Origin: a virus
IMG/VR virus record: IMGVR_UViG_3300045993_000279
Coordinates: 1 to 23,619 of that record
Length of the DNA: 23,619 nucleotides
Strand: one strand, 5' to 3'
Shown here piece by piece: positions 1 to 6,993 of this stretch. The position numbers and the translations under genes were made by a program. The stretch's first letter is position 1. Each line of letters begins with the position of its first letter. The notes beneath the pieces are model-generated. The model ran no database searches, had not been told where the DNA came from, and saw nothing but the letters and a program-made list of their open reading frames with translations.

Positions 1-13
1 ATGGGGAAAACTC

Positions 14-229
14 CTAGAAGGGCAGGTCGTCCTGGGGGCTGGGCTGCGCGCGGAGCCGGATGACGCCGAGGCTGATCAGCCCGAGGCGCTGGCGCTCCTC
101 GGCCCACATGGCCTCCGCCTCGTCCTGGGCGGCGGCCTCCTGGTCCGCCATCCGGCCCGCCTCCTGGCGGGCGGCCCAGAGTTCCATGTCCTCTCCGCAC
201 GCCTCGAACTGCCGGTCCTCGTCGAACAT
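14..229 (-). CDS. Small acidic protein ending in an SSB-tail-like DDLPF
   Basis: 71 aa, ATG start preceded by GGAGAGG, whose bases also form the end of the upstream 42-aa gene. The protein is rich in Glu, Ala and Gln, with a likely long helix at residues 15-48, and shows no OB-fold or catalytic motif. Its last residues, PSPQDDLPF, closely resemble the C-terminal tip of bacterial SSB (DDDIPF in E. coli), which is known to dock RecQ, RecO, ExoI, PriA and other partners. I infer that it may compete for SSB-binding host proteins, or bring them to phage DNA. It is the third gene behind the promoter at about 621-649. The gene itself is well supported by its start, spacing and stop; the function is a guess from the tail only. 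Confidence 0.72.
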   Translation of the reverse strand: MFDEDRQFEACGEDMELWAARQEAGRMADQEAAAQDEAEAMWAEERQRLGLISLGVIRLRAQPSPQDDLPF

Positions 230-231
230 GG

Positions 232-360
232 CTACCTCTCCTGGCAGGCGCGCTTGCTGGCGCGCCGGGTGCGGGTTTCCACGGCCTTCTCGACCGCGTT
301 ACAGCCGCGGCGCGAGCCGTGGCCGTGCCGGATGTTCACCCGCTTGGCGTTCTTCCTCAC
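232..360 (-). CDS. Small basic 42-aa protein
   Basis: Short reading frame starting with GTG at 360. The GTG overlaps the TGA of the upstream 75-aa gene as GTGA, the junction used throughout this window. It ends with TAG at 234-232, two bases before the ATG of the next gene, and its last codons supply that gene's Shine-Dalgarno. The product is strongly basic (many Arg and Lys), has a HGHGSRRG segment near residues 12-19 and two Cys (about 20 and 39), and has no membrane segment. It could bind nucleic acid or an acidic partner. I do not recognise a family. Support is positional: the overlap, and the exact fit between two genes. Confidence 0.5.
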   Translation of the reverse strand: MRKNAKRVNIRHGHGSRRGCNAVEKAVETRTRRASKRACQER

Positions 361-584
361 TTGACGCTCCCGATGACGCCGGCGATGTACTGCGCGGCCT
401 TCTCGATGACGCGCTGGATCATCGCGAGGTCCGGCGCCGGGATGTGGCGCGGCGCCCCCTCACGCGGGAAGGTGACCCGGTAGGCCGCGCGGACGGCGGC
501 CAGCCCGGCCTCCGGCGCGCCCTCATCGAAGAGGCGGCCGGCGGCGCGGAAGGCTGCGGACTCGGATGCGGTATAGGGATTCAT
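357..584 (-). CDS. Small hypothetical protein, 75 aa, first gene of an early-type unit
   Basis: ATG at 584 with a strong GAGGAGAG Shine-Dalgarno just upstream, directly behind promoter cassette 1. A longer in-frame reading would run through the promoter and is not credible. The protein has an N-terminal helical half (about residues 5-33), a middle with a TFPREGAPRHIPAPD segment, and a C-terminal helix ending in AGVIGSVK. No known motif was recognised. The gene overlaps the following 42-aa gene by GTGA. Being the first gene of a strong-promoter unit that carries only tiny genes suggests an early or host-takeover role, but this is inference. Confidence 0.7.
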   Translation of the reverse strand: MNPYTASESAAFRAAGRLFDEGAPEAGLAAVRAAYRVTFPREGAPRHIPAPDLAMIQRVIEKAAQYIAGVIGSVK

Positions 585-652
585 TTTCTCTCCTCGGTCG
601 GTTCGGCCGACCGTGAAGAGACTATAGCACGGGCTTTCGAGCTTTGCAAGCT
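585..652 (-). promoter_or_regulatory. Promoter cassette 1: sigma70-like promoter, operator palindrome, leader hairpin, SD
   Basis: Read on the minus strand: -35 TTGCAA (649-644), 17-nt spacer, -10 TATAGT (626-621). The -35 lies inside the palindrome AGCTT-TGC-AAGCT (640-652). The expected transcript start is followed by a perfect 7-bp hairpin CGGTCGG/CCGACCG (595-613), then GAGGAGAG and the ATG at 584. The same layout occurs near 8.0 kb and 21.6 kb with different but still complementary arms. Confidence 0.8.
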
Positions 653-688
653 TTGCGATGAAAAAAGATGCATCCCCCCTACGAATCA

Positions 689-1291
689 CTACGCAGCGGC
701 AGGCTCCGGCTTGGCTGGGGGCGCCAGGATGGCGCCGCGGTCGAGGTGGAACGAGCCGCCGCACTCCGGGCACGTCACCTCAACGTAGGCGTCCTGGGCG
801 GCCCTGCTCCGCTCGCCGAAGGCGGTGGCGTGCGCCTGGGTGATGCTGTCCACCTGGGCCTGGGTGGGGGTAGCCGCGTCGAAGTCGATGTTCAGCGCAG
901 CGTTGAGGGTTGCCGGGTCGAAGTAGGCGGACATGGACTCGGCGGCATCGGCGATGGTGCGGAGTTCCTGGGTCAGCGCCTCCATGTCCCACTCGGCCAA
1001 CTCGGAGGTCTTGTTGTCCGCGATGCGGTAGGCGGTGATCTTGTCGGCTGGGAGGTCCACGACCACCACGGGTACGGAGGCGAGCCCGAGCGCCTTGGCC
1101 GCCTTGTAGCGGGTGTGACCCGCCACGATGGTCCCCTCGGCGTCCACCAAGATCGGGCTGTTGAACCCGAACTCCAGGATGGACTTCTTGACGGCCTCCA
1201 CGGCGCCGTCGTTCTTCCGAGGATTCCGCCAATACGGTTTTAGGCTGGCGAGCGGTCTGTTCTCAACCTTGAGCGTCGGCTTCTTGGTCAC
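689..1291 (-). CDS. ParB/Srx-fold protein with C-terminal CxxC
   Basis: 200 aa. GTG at 1291 overlaps the TGA of the IbrB-like gene as GTGA, so I prefer it to an upstream in-frame start. Residues about 8-105 form a ParB-like domain: the N-terminal strand with LKPYWRNPRKND, then the family motif IVAGHTRYKAAKALG, in which the G-H-x-R-x-x-A core is seen. A linker follows, and then VTCPECGGSFHLDRG near residue 175, a half zinc-ribbon with one CxxC pair. ParB/sulfiredoxin-fold proteins can be DNA-binding NTPases or nucleases, and in phages they are often fused to, or sit beside, DNA methyltransferases. Here it ends the modification operon. It is distinct from the IbrB-like protein next to it, which lacks the zinc tail. 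Activity cannot be told from sequence. Confidence 0.85.
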   Translation of the reverse strand: MTKKPTLKVENRPLASLKPYWRNPRKNDGAVEAVKKSILEFGFNSPILVDAEGTIVAGHTRYKAAKALGLASVPVVVVDLPADKITAYRIADNKTSELAEWDMEALTQELRTIADAAESMSAYFDPATLNAALNIDFDAATPTQAQVDSITQAHATAFGERSRAAQDAYVEVTCPECGGSFHLDRGAILAPPAKPEPAAA

Positions 1292-1953
1292 GTTGCGTTC
1301 TCCTTCTCCCACTTCTTGCGGATCTCGATCTGCCGCTTGGTTTCCCACGAACGTCGGTACTCCACGTCGTTGAACAGCTTGCTGAACCCGGTGACGTGCT
1401 TGAGCCGCACCAACTCGTCCGCCTCCAGCCCAAGCTCCGCGCAGATGGCGGCGTCCTCCCAGCCGTTCTCCAGCATGGCGAACACCATGTTCGCCATCCC
1501 GGAGATGGAGTGCTTGCCGCGCGCACGGTTGTGCCGGACGGTCGAGGCCATCCGGTCATTGATCGGCTTGTCGATGACCACGACGGGCACCATCCCGTGC
1601 GTACCTTCCCGGAGGTCCGGCGAGAGCCGCAGCGTCGTGTAGCGGTGGAACCCGTCCACGATGACGTAGCGCCCGTGCTCCTCGTCCCGAACAACCACGA
1701 TGGGCTGGGTCATCCCGTCGTGCTTGATGCTGACGTACAGGAGCCGCATCTCGTTCTTCGCCACCGCGTTCGGGTTGTAGTCGTTCGCGCTGACCTCCTC
1801 GATAGGCACCCAGATCACTCGGTCCACGGGCTGGGCAGCGTGGGGGGCGAGTTCATGCAGCTCCGCCTTGAGCGCGTTGAGGTAGCCGGCCCGCTTCACC
1901 GGGTCATCCCCCAACGCCGCGAGGTCGGCCTTGATGGTGTCGAGCGCGGTCAT
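1288..1953 (-). CDS. ibrB: IbrB-like ParB-domain protein
   Basis: 221 aa, ATG overlapping the stop of the IbrA-like gene (ATGA). It carries the ParB-like core: VPIEEVSANDYNPNAV (about residues 50-65), a QPIVVV strand, then IVDGFHRYTTLRL, followed by the conserved INDRMASTVRHNRARGKH stretch and a helical C-terminus. These motifs, and direct coupling to a PAPS-reductase-like gene, match the IbrA/IbrB pair known from E. coli, where the proteins were described as regulators and IbrB as ParB-like. The molecular role of the pair is not settled to my knowledge. In this phage it sits downstream of methyltransferase and glycosyltransferase genes, which suggests a DNA-modification or counter-defence role (inference). 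Confidence 0.88.
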   Translation of the reverse strand: MTALDTIKADLAALGDDPVKRAGYLNALKAELHELAPHAAQPVDRVIWVPIEEVSANDYNPNAVAKNEMRLLYVSIKHDGMTQPIVVVRDEEHGRYVIVDGFHRYTTLRLSPDLREGTHGMVPVVVIDKPINDRMASTVRHNRARGKHSISGMANMVFAMLENGWEDAAICAELGLEADELVRLKHVTGFSKLFNDVEYRRSWETKRQIEIRKKWEKENAT

Positions 1954-3113
1954 GGCTTGGCTTCCTCCGCCGCCTTAGCGGCTTTCGCGGCTTCCCGCCG
2001 CGCCTTGTTGGCAACCCGGTGAGCCTTCCAGACCTTCGCGTTCTGGGGGGCCGCCTGGAAGTTGGACATCTTCACGCCCTCCCAATCGTTCGTCAGGATG
2101 CTGGCGATGTGCGCCCGGTAGAGGCCGTCGCCGCAGGACTCGCCGAAGATGGCCTCCTGGCTGCGGAACCACTTACTCATGTTCTCCCGCCACTCCGGCA
2201 CCAAGATGAGGTTGTCGAAGAGGTAGTCGCGGTACTCCCGCCAGGACTTGAACATCGGCGGCAGCGTTCGCACGAAGTAGTCCGCCGTCCCGAGCTTCCC
2301 GGCCATGTCGATGCCGGCGATGCGCTGGGTGAGGCGCTCATACGTCTCCGGCTCCACCTCTTGCATGTAGAATAGGCTGTTCACCGCCGTTTCGTGGTGG
2401 ACGTTGGAGACGCGCATCCGAGCCAGCGGCACGCCGTAGGCGTACTGCGCGTCGTAGATGGCGTTGTAATGCCAGCCGTTGTCGTGGATGGCCTTCCACA
2501 CGTCGGGCGTCCCCCAATCGTAGATGGGGTGGAACGAGTAGCGCCGGGTCTTGTGCGAGATGATCTTGCCCCAGGTAGCGCCCCTGTACGTTTCGTAGCT
2601 GGTGAGCCCGAACATGCGGTTACTGGACTCGTCCGCCCGGAGCCCGGTGATGTAGCAGGCGCTCTGCCCCGGGAAGGATTGGGCCAGGACGGCATCGAAC
2701 AGCGCGGCGAACCGCTCCTCCCCAAAGGTGTTCTCCTTGATGGAGCAGGACTCCTTGGGGCGCATCCAACGGTGCTCCTCCTTCGGGTCCCAGCACTGGA
2801 GCCAGTGGTCTACCGTCGAGGTCGCGTTGAACAGCTTGAACGGCATCTGATACCAGAGCGGCGTCACGTCGGGCCGCTCCATGATCAGCCGGATCTGGTC
2901 GATAGTAGCCTGCCACTCCGCCTCTTGGTCCAGGAACATCACCTTGAGCGGGAGCCGCTTCTTCTCTGCCGCGACGAGCATGGCAAGGTTGAAGACGACA
3001 GTAGAGTCCTTCCCCCCAGAGACGTTCACGACCACGTTCTCGAACTCATCGAACAGCCAACGGATGCGCTTGAGCGCCGCCTCGTAGACGTTCAGCCTGC
3101 CGTAGATTTTCAC
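1950..3113 (-). CDS. ibrA: IbrA-like PAPS-reductase-family PP-loop protein
   Basis: 387 aa, GTG start overlapping the previous stop (GTGA). The N-terminal PP-loop is seen as NVSGGKDST (residues 30-38), the ATP-pyrophosphatase signature of PAPS reductases, DndC and related enzymes. Further conserved stretches are KESCSIKENTFGEERF, ITGLRADESSNR, YSFHPIYDWGTPDVWKAI and RMRVSNVHHETA. The C-terminus is a basic, Ala/Lys-rich tail. The family activates a substrate by adenylation; some members transfer sulfur to DNA or tRNA. With the next gene it forms the IbrA/IbrB pair. There is no sulfur-relay partner such as DndA in the window, so sulfur chemistry is unproven. Confidence 0.9.
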   Translation of the reverse strand: MKIYGRLNVYEAALKRIRWLFDEFENVVVNVSGGKDSTVVFNLAMLVAAEKKRLPLKVMFLDQEAEWQATIDQIRLIMERPDVTPLWYQMPFKLFNATSTVDHWLQCWDPKEEHRWMRPKESCSIKENTFGEERFAALFDAVLAQSFPGQSACYITGLRADESSNRMFGLTSYETYRGATWGKIISHKTRRYSFHPIYDWGTPDVWKAIHDNGWHYNAIYDAQYAYGVPLARMRVSNVHHETAVNSLFYMQEVEPETYERLTQRIAGIDMAGKLGTADYFVRTLPPMFKSWREYRDYLFDNLILVPEWRENMSKWFRSQEAIFGESCGDGLYRAHIASILTNDWEGVKMSNFQAAPQNAKVWKAHRVANKARREAAKAAKAAEEAKP

Positions 3114-3427
3114 TTGGGCTCGTCTGGGAAGAGGTCCAACTGCACGGCTACCGGCTTGACCCGCTCACGGTTGAGGATCGTTGACTCCTCGATAGAGACT
3201 TGCTCCATCGTCCAGTACCGCCAGCCGTCGAGTTCCAGATAGTGCTTCGGCTTGCCCACCATGCGCTTGTACTCGCCGCGGGCGATCACCTCGGTTGCGA
3301 AGGCGTCGAACTCCGCCGCCGGCACCGTCTTGGCCTTGACCAGATACTCGTGGGGGAACTGAGGCATCGTCTTGGCGAACCTCCAAGGGTACTTCGCCAC
3401 GAAGGCGCGCATCGCTTCATCGGTCAC
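3110..3427 (-). CDS. Conserved small phage-type protein (WRFAKTMP family)
   Basis: 105 aa. GTG at 3427 overlaps the TGA of the preceding methyltransferase-like gene (GTGA); the longer in-frame reading would overlap that gene extensively. Seen in order: YPWRFAKTMPQFPHEYLVK near the N-terminus, a central EFDAFATEVIARGEY helix, YLELDGWRYWTM, and ILNRERV before an acidic LFPDEPK end. I recall this pattern from small phage and bacterial proteins of unknown function, sometimes near DNA methyltransferases, but I cannot name a domain. Translational coupling on both sides puts it within the modification operon; it may be an accessory or substrate-handling protein (inference). Confidence 0.78.
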   Translation of the reverse strand: MTDEAMRAFVAKYPWRFAKTMPQFPHEYLVKAKTVPAAEFDAFATEVIARGEYKRMVGKPKHYLELDGWRYWTMEQVSIEESTILNRERVKPVAVQLDLFPDEPK

Positions 3428-4017
3428 GGCTTCCCCAAATCCCGGGCGATCACGCCGATGCAGTGCTTCACGAAATCCGAAACGACGAACTGCTTGCCAG
3501 TGGCGTGAAAGACGCGGGCCGCCTTCCCGTAGCCACAGGTGAAGTCGCCGACGCATCCGTAGTCGTGGGCTAGCTGCGCGATCAGCGCATCGCTGGTAGG
3601 CGCAACGATAGGCGACTCCACCCTGTAGCCGATGCACAAGAACCCGCTCGGGTAGCCGTTGGCTGCAATCGGGTAGGAGAAGCTTGGCTTGGGCAGCCGG
3701 CGCGACTCCGACTTCCCTGTGAGGATGTAAGTCGGGGCCTCCAGCCCCTCTAGAACCTCGCCGAGCCGCTGCATGAACCGCGGGTACTGGCGCCCGTCCA
3801 TCACTCCAGCGCGTTCGTTGAAGACCTTGAAACCCGCCTGCCACGGAGGCTCAAGGTAGAACACGTCGCACTTCTTGTAGATGTCCGGGAGCGGAACCAT
3901 CAGGTCATGCGCGAAGGCTACGGAGCCGTTCGGAAGTGCGAAACGTTCGAGGTCGGGCGCGCGCTCAACCGTGCCGTGCGTCAGGGCGGTGTGATAGGGC
4001 GCGGCAAGCTTTGTCAT
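3424..4017 (-). CDS. Methyltransferase-like protein with EPPW in place of DPPW
   Basis: 197 aa, ATG overlapping the previous stop (ATGA). Motif IV appears first, as VFYLEPPWQAGF (E56-P-P-W59), and motif I last, as VGDFTCGYGKAARVFH, then VSDF. That permuted order and spacing match the DPPW methyltransferase at 4667-5320, so the two are probably diverged paralogues or share a fold. Amino-methyltransferases normally have D/N/S-PP-Y/W/F; Glu at the first position is unusual and could alter or abolish catalysis. The glycine-rich SAM loop FTCGYG is retained. It may be an active methyltransferase of unusual type or a SAM-binding partner. It sits between a glycosyltransferase-like gene and the WRFAKTMP gene. 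Confidence 0.75.
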   Translation of the reverse strand: MTKLAAPYHTALTHGTVERAPDLERFALPNGSVAFAHDLMVPLPDIYKKCDVFYLEPPWQAGFKVFNERAGVMDGRQYPRFMQRLGEVLEGLEAPTYILTGKSESRRLPKPSFSYPIAANGYPSGFLCIGYRVESPIVAPTSDALIAQLAHDYGCVGDFTCGYGKAARVFHATGKQFVVSDFVKHCIGVIARDLGKP

Positions 4018-4670
4018 AGTGCAACCCTTGGAAGGTCGGGCGACATGATGGACTTGGTTTCGCCGAAGGCGCGGCGATAGCTCTCAGACTGTCGAACGCC
4101 GGCGTGCCCAAGGGTCGAGGGGATGCCTAGATGCTGCACGATGGACGGCGCCTGAACCAAGATCGGCACCTTCTTGAAGTCGAGGTACTCACCCAACAGC
4201 GTGTCCGCCCAGCGCGCGGTCGCCGGCATCTCCGGCCGCCGGGCATAGAACCCGAAGCTGTACTCTAGCAATCCAAGGATGACCTCAGACGGGAGTGCAA
4301 CGCACAGGTTGTAGGTAAACGAGCGCCCCGGCTGAACCCGCCACCGCTCACCGCGGTCCATCATCTCCAGATCCCGGTTGGACCGCGAGAAGAACGAGAT
4401 TGCAGCCCCCCGCTTCTCCGCCTCCTCGATACCGCTGCGCAGCGCCGCACCAAAGCCTACGGCCGGATAGGCGTCGTCCTCCAGCGTCACCACCCACCGC
4501 TGCCCACGAGACGCGGCCATCTCCAAGATGGTCGGGAAGTCTTTGCGGAAGTCTGGGCCGCCGCCGACCCGCACGACCTGTTCAACGCCGGGCAGTTCGT
4601 AGGCAAGCCGCTCACGAAGCCCGCGACTAGCCGTTGCACGCTGCGGCATCGTAGGAAGCGCAAGAATCAC
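4014..4670 (-). CDS. Putative glycosyltransferase (GT-A-like)
   Basis: 218 aa from GTG at 4670, which overlaps the TGA of the upstream methyltransferase as GTGA; longer in-frame readings run antiparallel to nothing useful and are discarded. The start VILALPTMPQR is a typical first beta strand. RWVVTLEDDAYPAVGF (about residues 70-85) has the EDD acidic cluster expected for the nucleotide-sugar metal-binding motif of GT-A enzymes, and PSIVQHLGIPSTLGH near residue 185 resembles the C-terminal substrate region of GT25-like enzymes. The substrate cannot be read from sequence. Placement between two SAM-dependent methyltransferase-like genes suggests sugar transfer to a modified base or to a phage product (inference). 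Confidence 0.68.
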   Translation of the reverse strand: MILALPTMPQRATASRGLRERLAYELPGVEQVVRVGGGPDFRKDFPTILEMAASRGQRWVVTLEDDAYPAVGFGAALRSGIEEAEKRGAAISFFSRSNRDLEMMDRGERWRVQPGRSFTYNLCVALPSEVILGLLEYSFGFYARRPEMPATARWADTLLGEYLDFKKVPILVQAPSIVQHLGIPSTLGHAGVRQSESYRRAFGETKSIMSPDLPRVAL

Positions 4671-5320
4671 CGACCGGCCTCCTGGTAGCCCTTCTCGCGG
4701 AGCCACCCGATGAGCCGCTCCAGCCGGGACGGCCCCAACTCCGTGCCGATGAAGTCCAGGCGCATCTTGTGTGCAACCCGGGAGGTCATCCCGAGCCCGG
4801 CGCACTGGTCGATGACGTAGGCCGGCTTGCGCGGGAGCCCCTGCAAGACCGTCTGGATCACCTTCTCGCCAGAGAGGTCAGTCGGATCCGTCGCGATCTT
4901 GGACGGGCCGAAGTGCAGGAGGGCGTTGGGCGCCTTCTTCCCGTCCGCCCGCTTGGACCCGTACCGGATCACCCATTCGCTCTGAAGCGGCCAGCGCCAG
5001 CCTTGGCAGCGCCGGATGGCGTGCAGCAGCGCCTCCTTGTGCTCCGGGATGACGCCCTGCTCGGCGAAGACATCGGTGGGGTTTGCCCGGACGACGCTGC
5101 GGCACCAGCCATCGAGGAATAGGTTGAAGCTCGTGACGGGCGCCACGCCCGCGCCGGTACGAAACACCTTCTCGATGCCGGGGTTCCAGGGAGGGTCGCA
5201 GTAGACGACTCCGCCCGGCCGCCCTGCAACAACCGATGCCAGGATCTCCGGCCCGCCGTTGGTGTGATCAGCGACGGCAACCCGCTGGGTCAAGGCGCCG
5301 TTCTTGAACTCCCGAATCAT
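4667..5320 (-). CDS. DNA methyltransferase, DPPW type
   Basis: 217 aa, ATG at 5320 with GGAGCG upstream. Motif IV is VVYCDPPWNPG (D42-P-P-W45), the catalytic motif of exocyclic amino methyltransferases. Motif I is VIDQCAGLGMTSR (about residues 168-180), followed by FIGTELGPSRLERLIGWL. The motif IV before motif I order is that of permuted (beta-like) adenine or N4-cytosine enzymes. No separate target-recognition domain is obvious, and the protein is short. It is separated from sbcC by only 32 bases and overlaps the glycosyltransferase-like gene, so it starts the modification block. Its target is unknown; protection from host restriction is a reasonable guess. Confidence 0.82.
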   Translation of the reverse strand: MIREFKNGALTQRVAVADHTNGGPEILASVVAGRPGGVVYCDPPWNPGIEKVFRTGAGVAPVTSFNLFLDGWCRSVVRANPTDVFAEQGVIPEHKEALLHAIRRCQGWRWPLQSEWVIRYGSKRADGKKAPNALLHFGPSKIATDPTDLSGEKVIQTVLQGLPRKPAYVIDQCAGLGMTSRVAHKMRLDFIGTELGPSRLERLIGWLREKGYQEAGR

Positions 5321-5352
5321 GTACGCTCCGGCGAGGAACTTCTGATGCGCAT

Positions 5353-6993
5353 CTATAGCACCTTGAGCCGTCCGCCGTCCACGGCCCAGCGAACCGCCGC
5401 GGGCAGGCGCGCAGCGAGGTCCGGGCTGTGCGTGATCACGATGATCGCCCGGTCGGTGGCGAGGTCGCCGAGGACATCTGCGACCGCATCGACGCCCGCC
5501 GGGTCGAGCGCGTCGAACACCTCATCGAAGAACAGCGTCCCGGGGACGGTGCCGTGGGCGGCTGCGGCGATCTCGGATAGGGCGAGCAGGACCGAAACGT
5601 CTACCCTGCGCCGCTCACCGCCGGATAGGCTGTCGTACTCCCGCATCTCGTGCCGGGACGTGCCGCACCGGATGGAAATGGCGTCGGACACGCCGCCGGC
5701 CTTCTTCTCCGAGTACGGAGAGAACTGCACCCGCATGAGGTCGCCGGAGAGCCGGGAGAGCCACGCAGCCGATGCATCCTCCAGCCCGGATAGGGATTGC
5801 GCGAGGACGTGCGCGCGCACGCCGCGGAGCCCGAGGACCGTCCCAACTGCATCGAGCGTTGCTAGCCGGGCGTCCGCAGCCGCCACCTCTGCGACCTCAA
5901 GCGCCACAGAGCCGCGGGCTGCATCCCGCTCCTTGAGCGCCCGGGCATGGGCGGCCTGAACCCGCCGGCTGGCGTCCGCCGCGAGAACCGCAGCCTTTGC
6001 AGCCACCCGCAAGGTGGTAGCCTGGGTGCGGAGCGTGTCGGCCTCCGCGTCCAACTCCTCCGCGTCCGCCCGGTAGGTCGCCGCGCTTGCACGCGCCGCA
6101 CGCTCCGCCTCTTGGGCGCGTGCATGCTCCGCCTTGATGGCGGCTGCGAGGTCGGCGACGAGCGCCGCCGGTACGGATTGCTGGCACGTCGGGCAGGCCG
6201 AGCGCCCAGAGAGCGCCCCGAGCCGCTGGGTCATGCCGCGGAGGTCGCCACCCTTCTCCACGGCGCCGGAGAGCGCCGTCTGCTCCGCCGCGCGGGCACT
6301 ACGGGCTTCTTGGCCCGCCCGGTGAGCGAGCGCCTGGATCCTGTCGGCTTCCGCGGCCAGCGCCGCGGGGTCGCCGGCGGGAGGCGCGGCTGCGAGGTCC
6401 GCCTTGGACCGGGTAAGGGCAACCTCGGCCGCCTCCAGGGTTGCGCGTGCCGCCGCGAGGGCACGGTCGGCCTTGAACCGCCGCTCGTTCACCGTCTTGC
6501 CGGCCGCCCGGCAGCGGTCGAGGGCTGCATCGAAGCGGTCGAGCCCGAGCAGCGACTCTAGCAGCCGCTTGCGCTCGCCGTCCGTAGCGGTCGAGAAGTG
6601 TGCAGCGTCCTGGGAGGAGAAGACGTGGGTGCGGCGCCACACGTCCCAGGAGCCGATGACGGCCTCCAGAGCTTCCTGCGCCTTAGTGTTCGTGTCGTAC
6701 CCAGCCGAACTCGCGTGAGCGGTGGCCCAGGATAGCCTGACCTTCCCGCCGTCCCGCTTGCGCTGGGAACTGACGCCGAAGCCCTCGACGCTGACGAGGC
6801 CGTCTGTATCGGACCGCCACGGCACCGCCCCGCGGAGCGTCTTGCCCCAGAGAGCGTAGCTGACAGCCTCGATGAAGCTGCTCTTGCCGGAGCCGTTCGA
6901 GCCGACTACCGCGACGATACCGGAGGTCGGGACGGCCACCGAGGTCGCGTCGTGAGCCGTGAACCGGGACATCCCGATCTTCGCGATCTTCAT
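5353..6993 (-). CDS. sbcC: SbcC/gp46-like ATPase of a two-subunit exonuclease
   Basis: 546 aa. I prefer ATG at 6993 because GGAGG lies five bases upstream; GTG at 6996 is too close. The SMC/Rad50-like layout is complete: Walker A VGSNGSGKSS near residues 31-40, coiled coil, a zinc hook CPTCQQ near 265-270, coiled coil, signature SLSGGERRRVDV and Walker B TLFFDEVFDALD followed by ITHSPD. The length is close to T4 gp46 and about half of bacterial SbcC, so the coiled-coil arms are short. With the SbcD-like protein at 8702-9826 it should process DNA ends for recombination. The two subunits are separated by six genes and a promoter, which is unusual. Confidence 0.95.
   Translation of the reverse strand: MKIAKIGMSRFTAHDATSVAVPTSGIVAVVGSNGSGKSSFIEAVSYALWGKTLRGAVPWRSDTDGLVSVEGFGVSSQRKRDGGKVRLSWATAHASSAGYDTNTKAQEALEAVIGSWDVWRRTHVFSSQDAAHFSTATDGERKRLLESLLGLDRFDAALDRCRAAGKTVNERRFKADRALAAARATLEAAEVALTRSKADLAAAPPAGDPAALAAEADRIQALAHRAGQEARSARAAEQTALSGAVEKGGDLRGMTQRLGALSGRSACPTCQQSVPAALVADLAAAIKAEHARAQEAERAARASAATYRADAEELDAEADTLRTQATTLRVAAKAAVLAADASRRVQAAHARALKERDAARGSVALEVAEVAAADARLATLDAVGTVLGLRGVRAHVLAQSLSGLEDASAAWLSRLSGDLMRVQFSPYSEKKAGGVSDAISIRCGTSRHEMREYDSLSGGERRRVDVSVLLALSEIAAAAHGTVPGTLFFDEVFDALDPAGVDAVADVLGDLATDRAIIVITHSPDLAARLPAAVRWAVDGGRLKVL

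Noticed and set aside
660-690. GATGCATC followed by TTTTTT after the second ParB gene as an intrinsic terminator
   Set aside because: The palindrome leaves only a two-base loop and the stem is short, so a stable terminator hairpin is unlikely, although the T-run is real.
689-1953. ParB-like genes as plasmid-type partition genes
   Set aside because: There is no ParA ATPase nearby, no obvious parS-like repeats, and the context is a modification operon.
1950-3113. IbrA-like gene as DndC of a phosphorothioation system
   Set aside because: It shares the PP-loop but the other motifs and the coupled ParB gene match IbrA/IbrB; DndA, DndD and DndE are absent.
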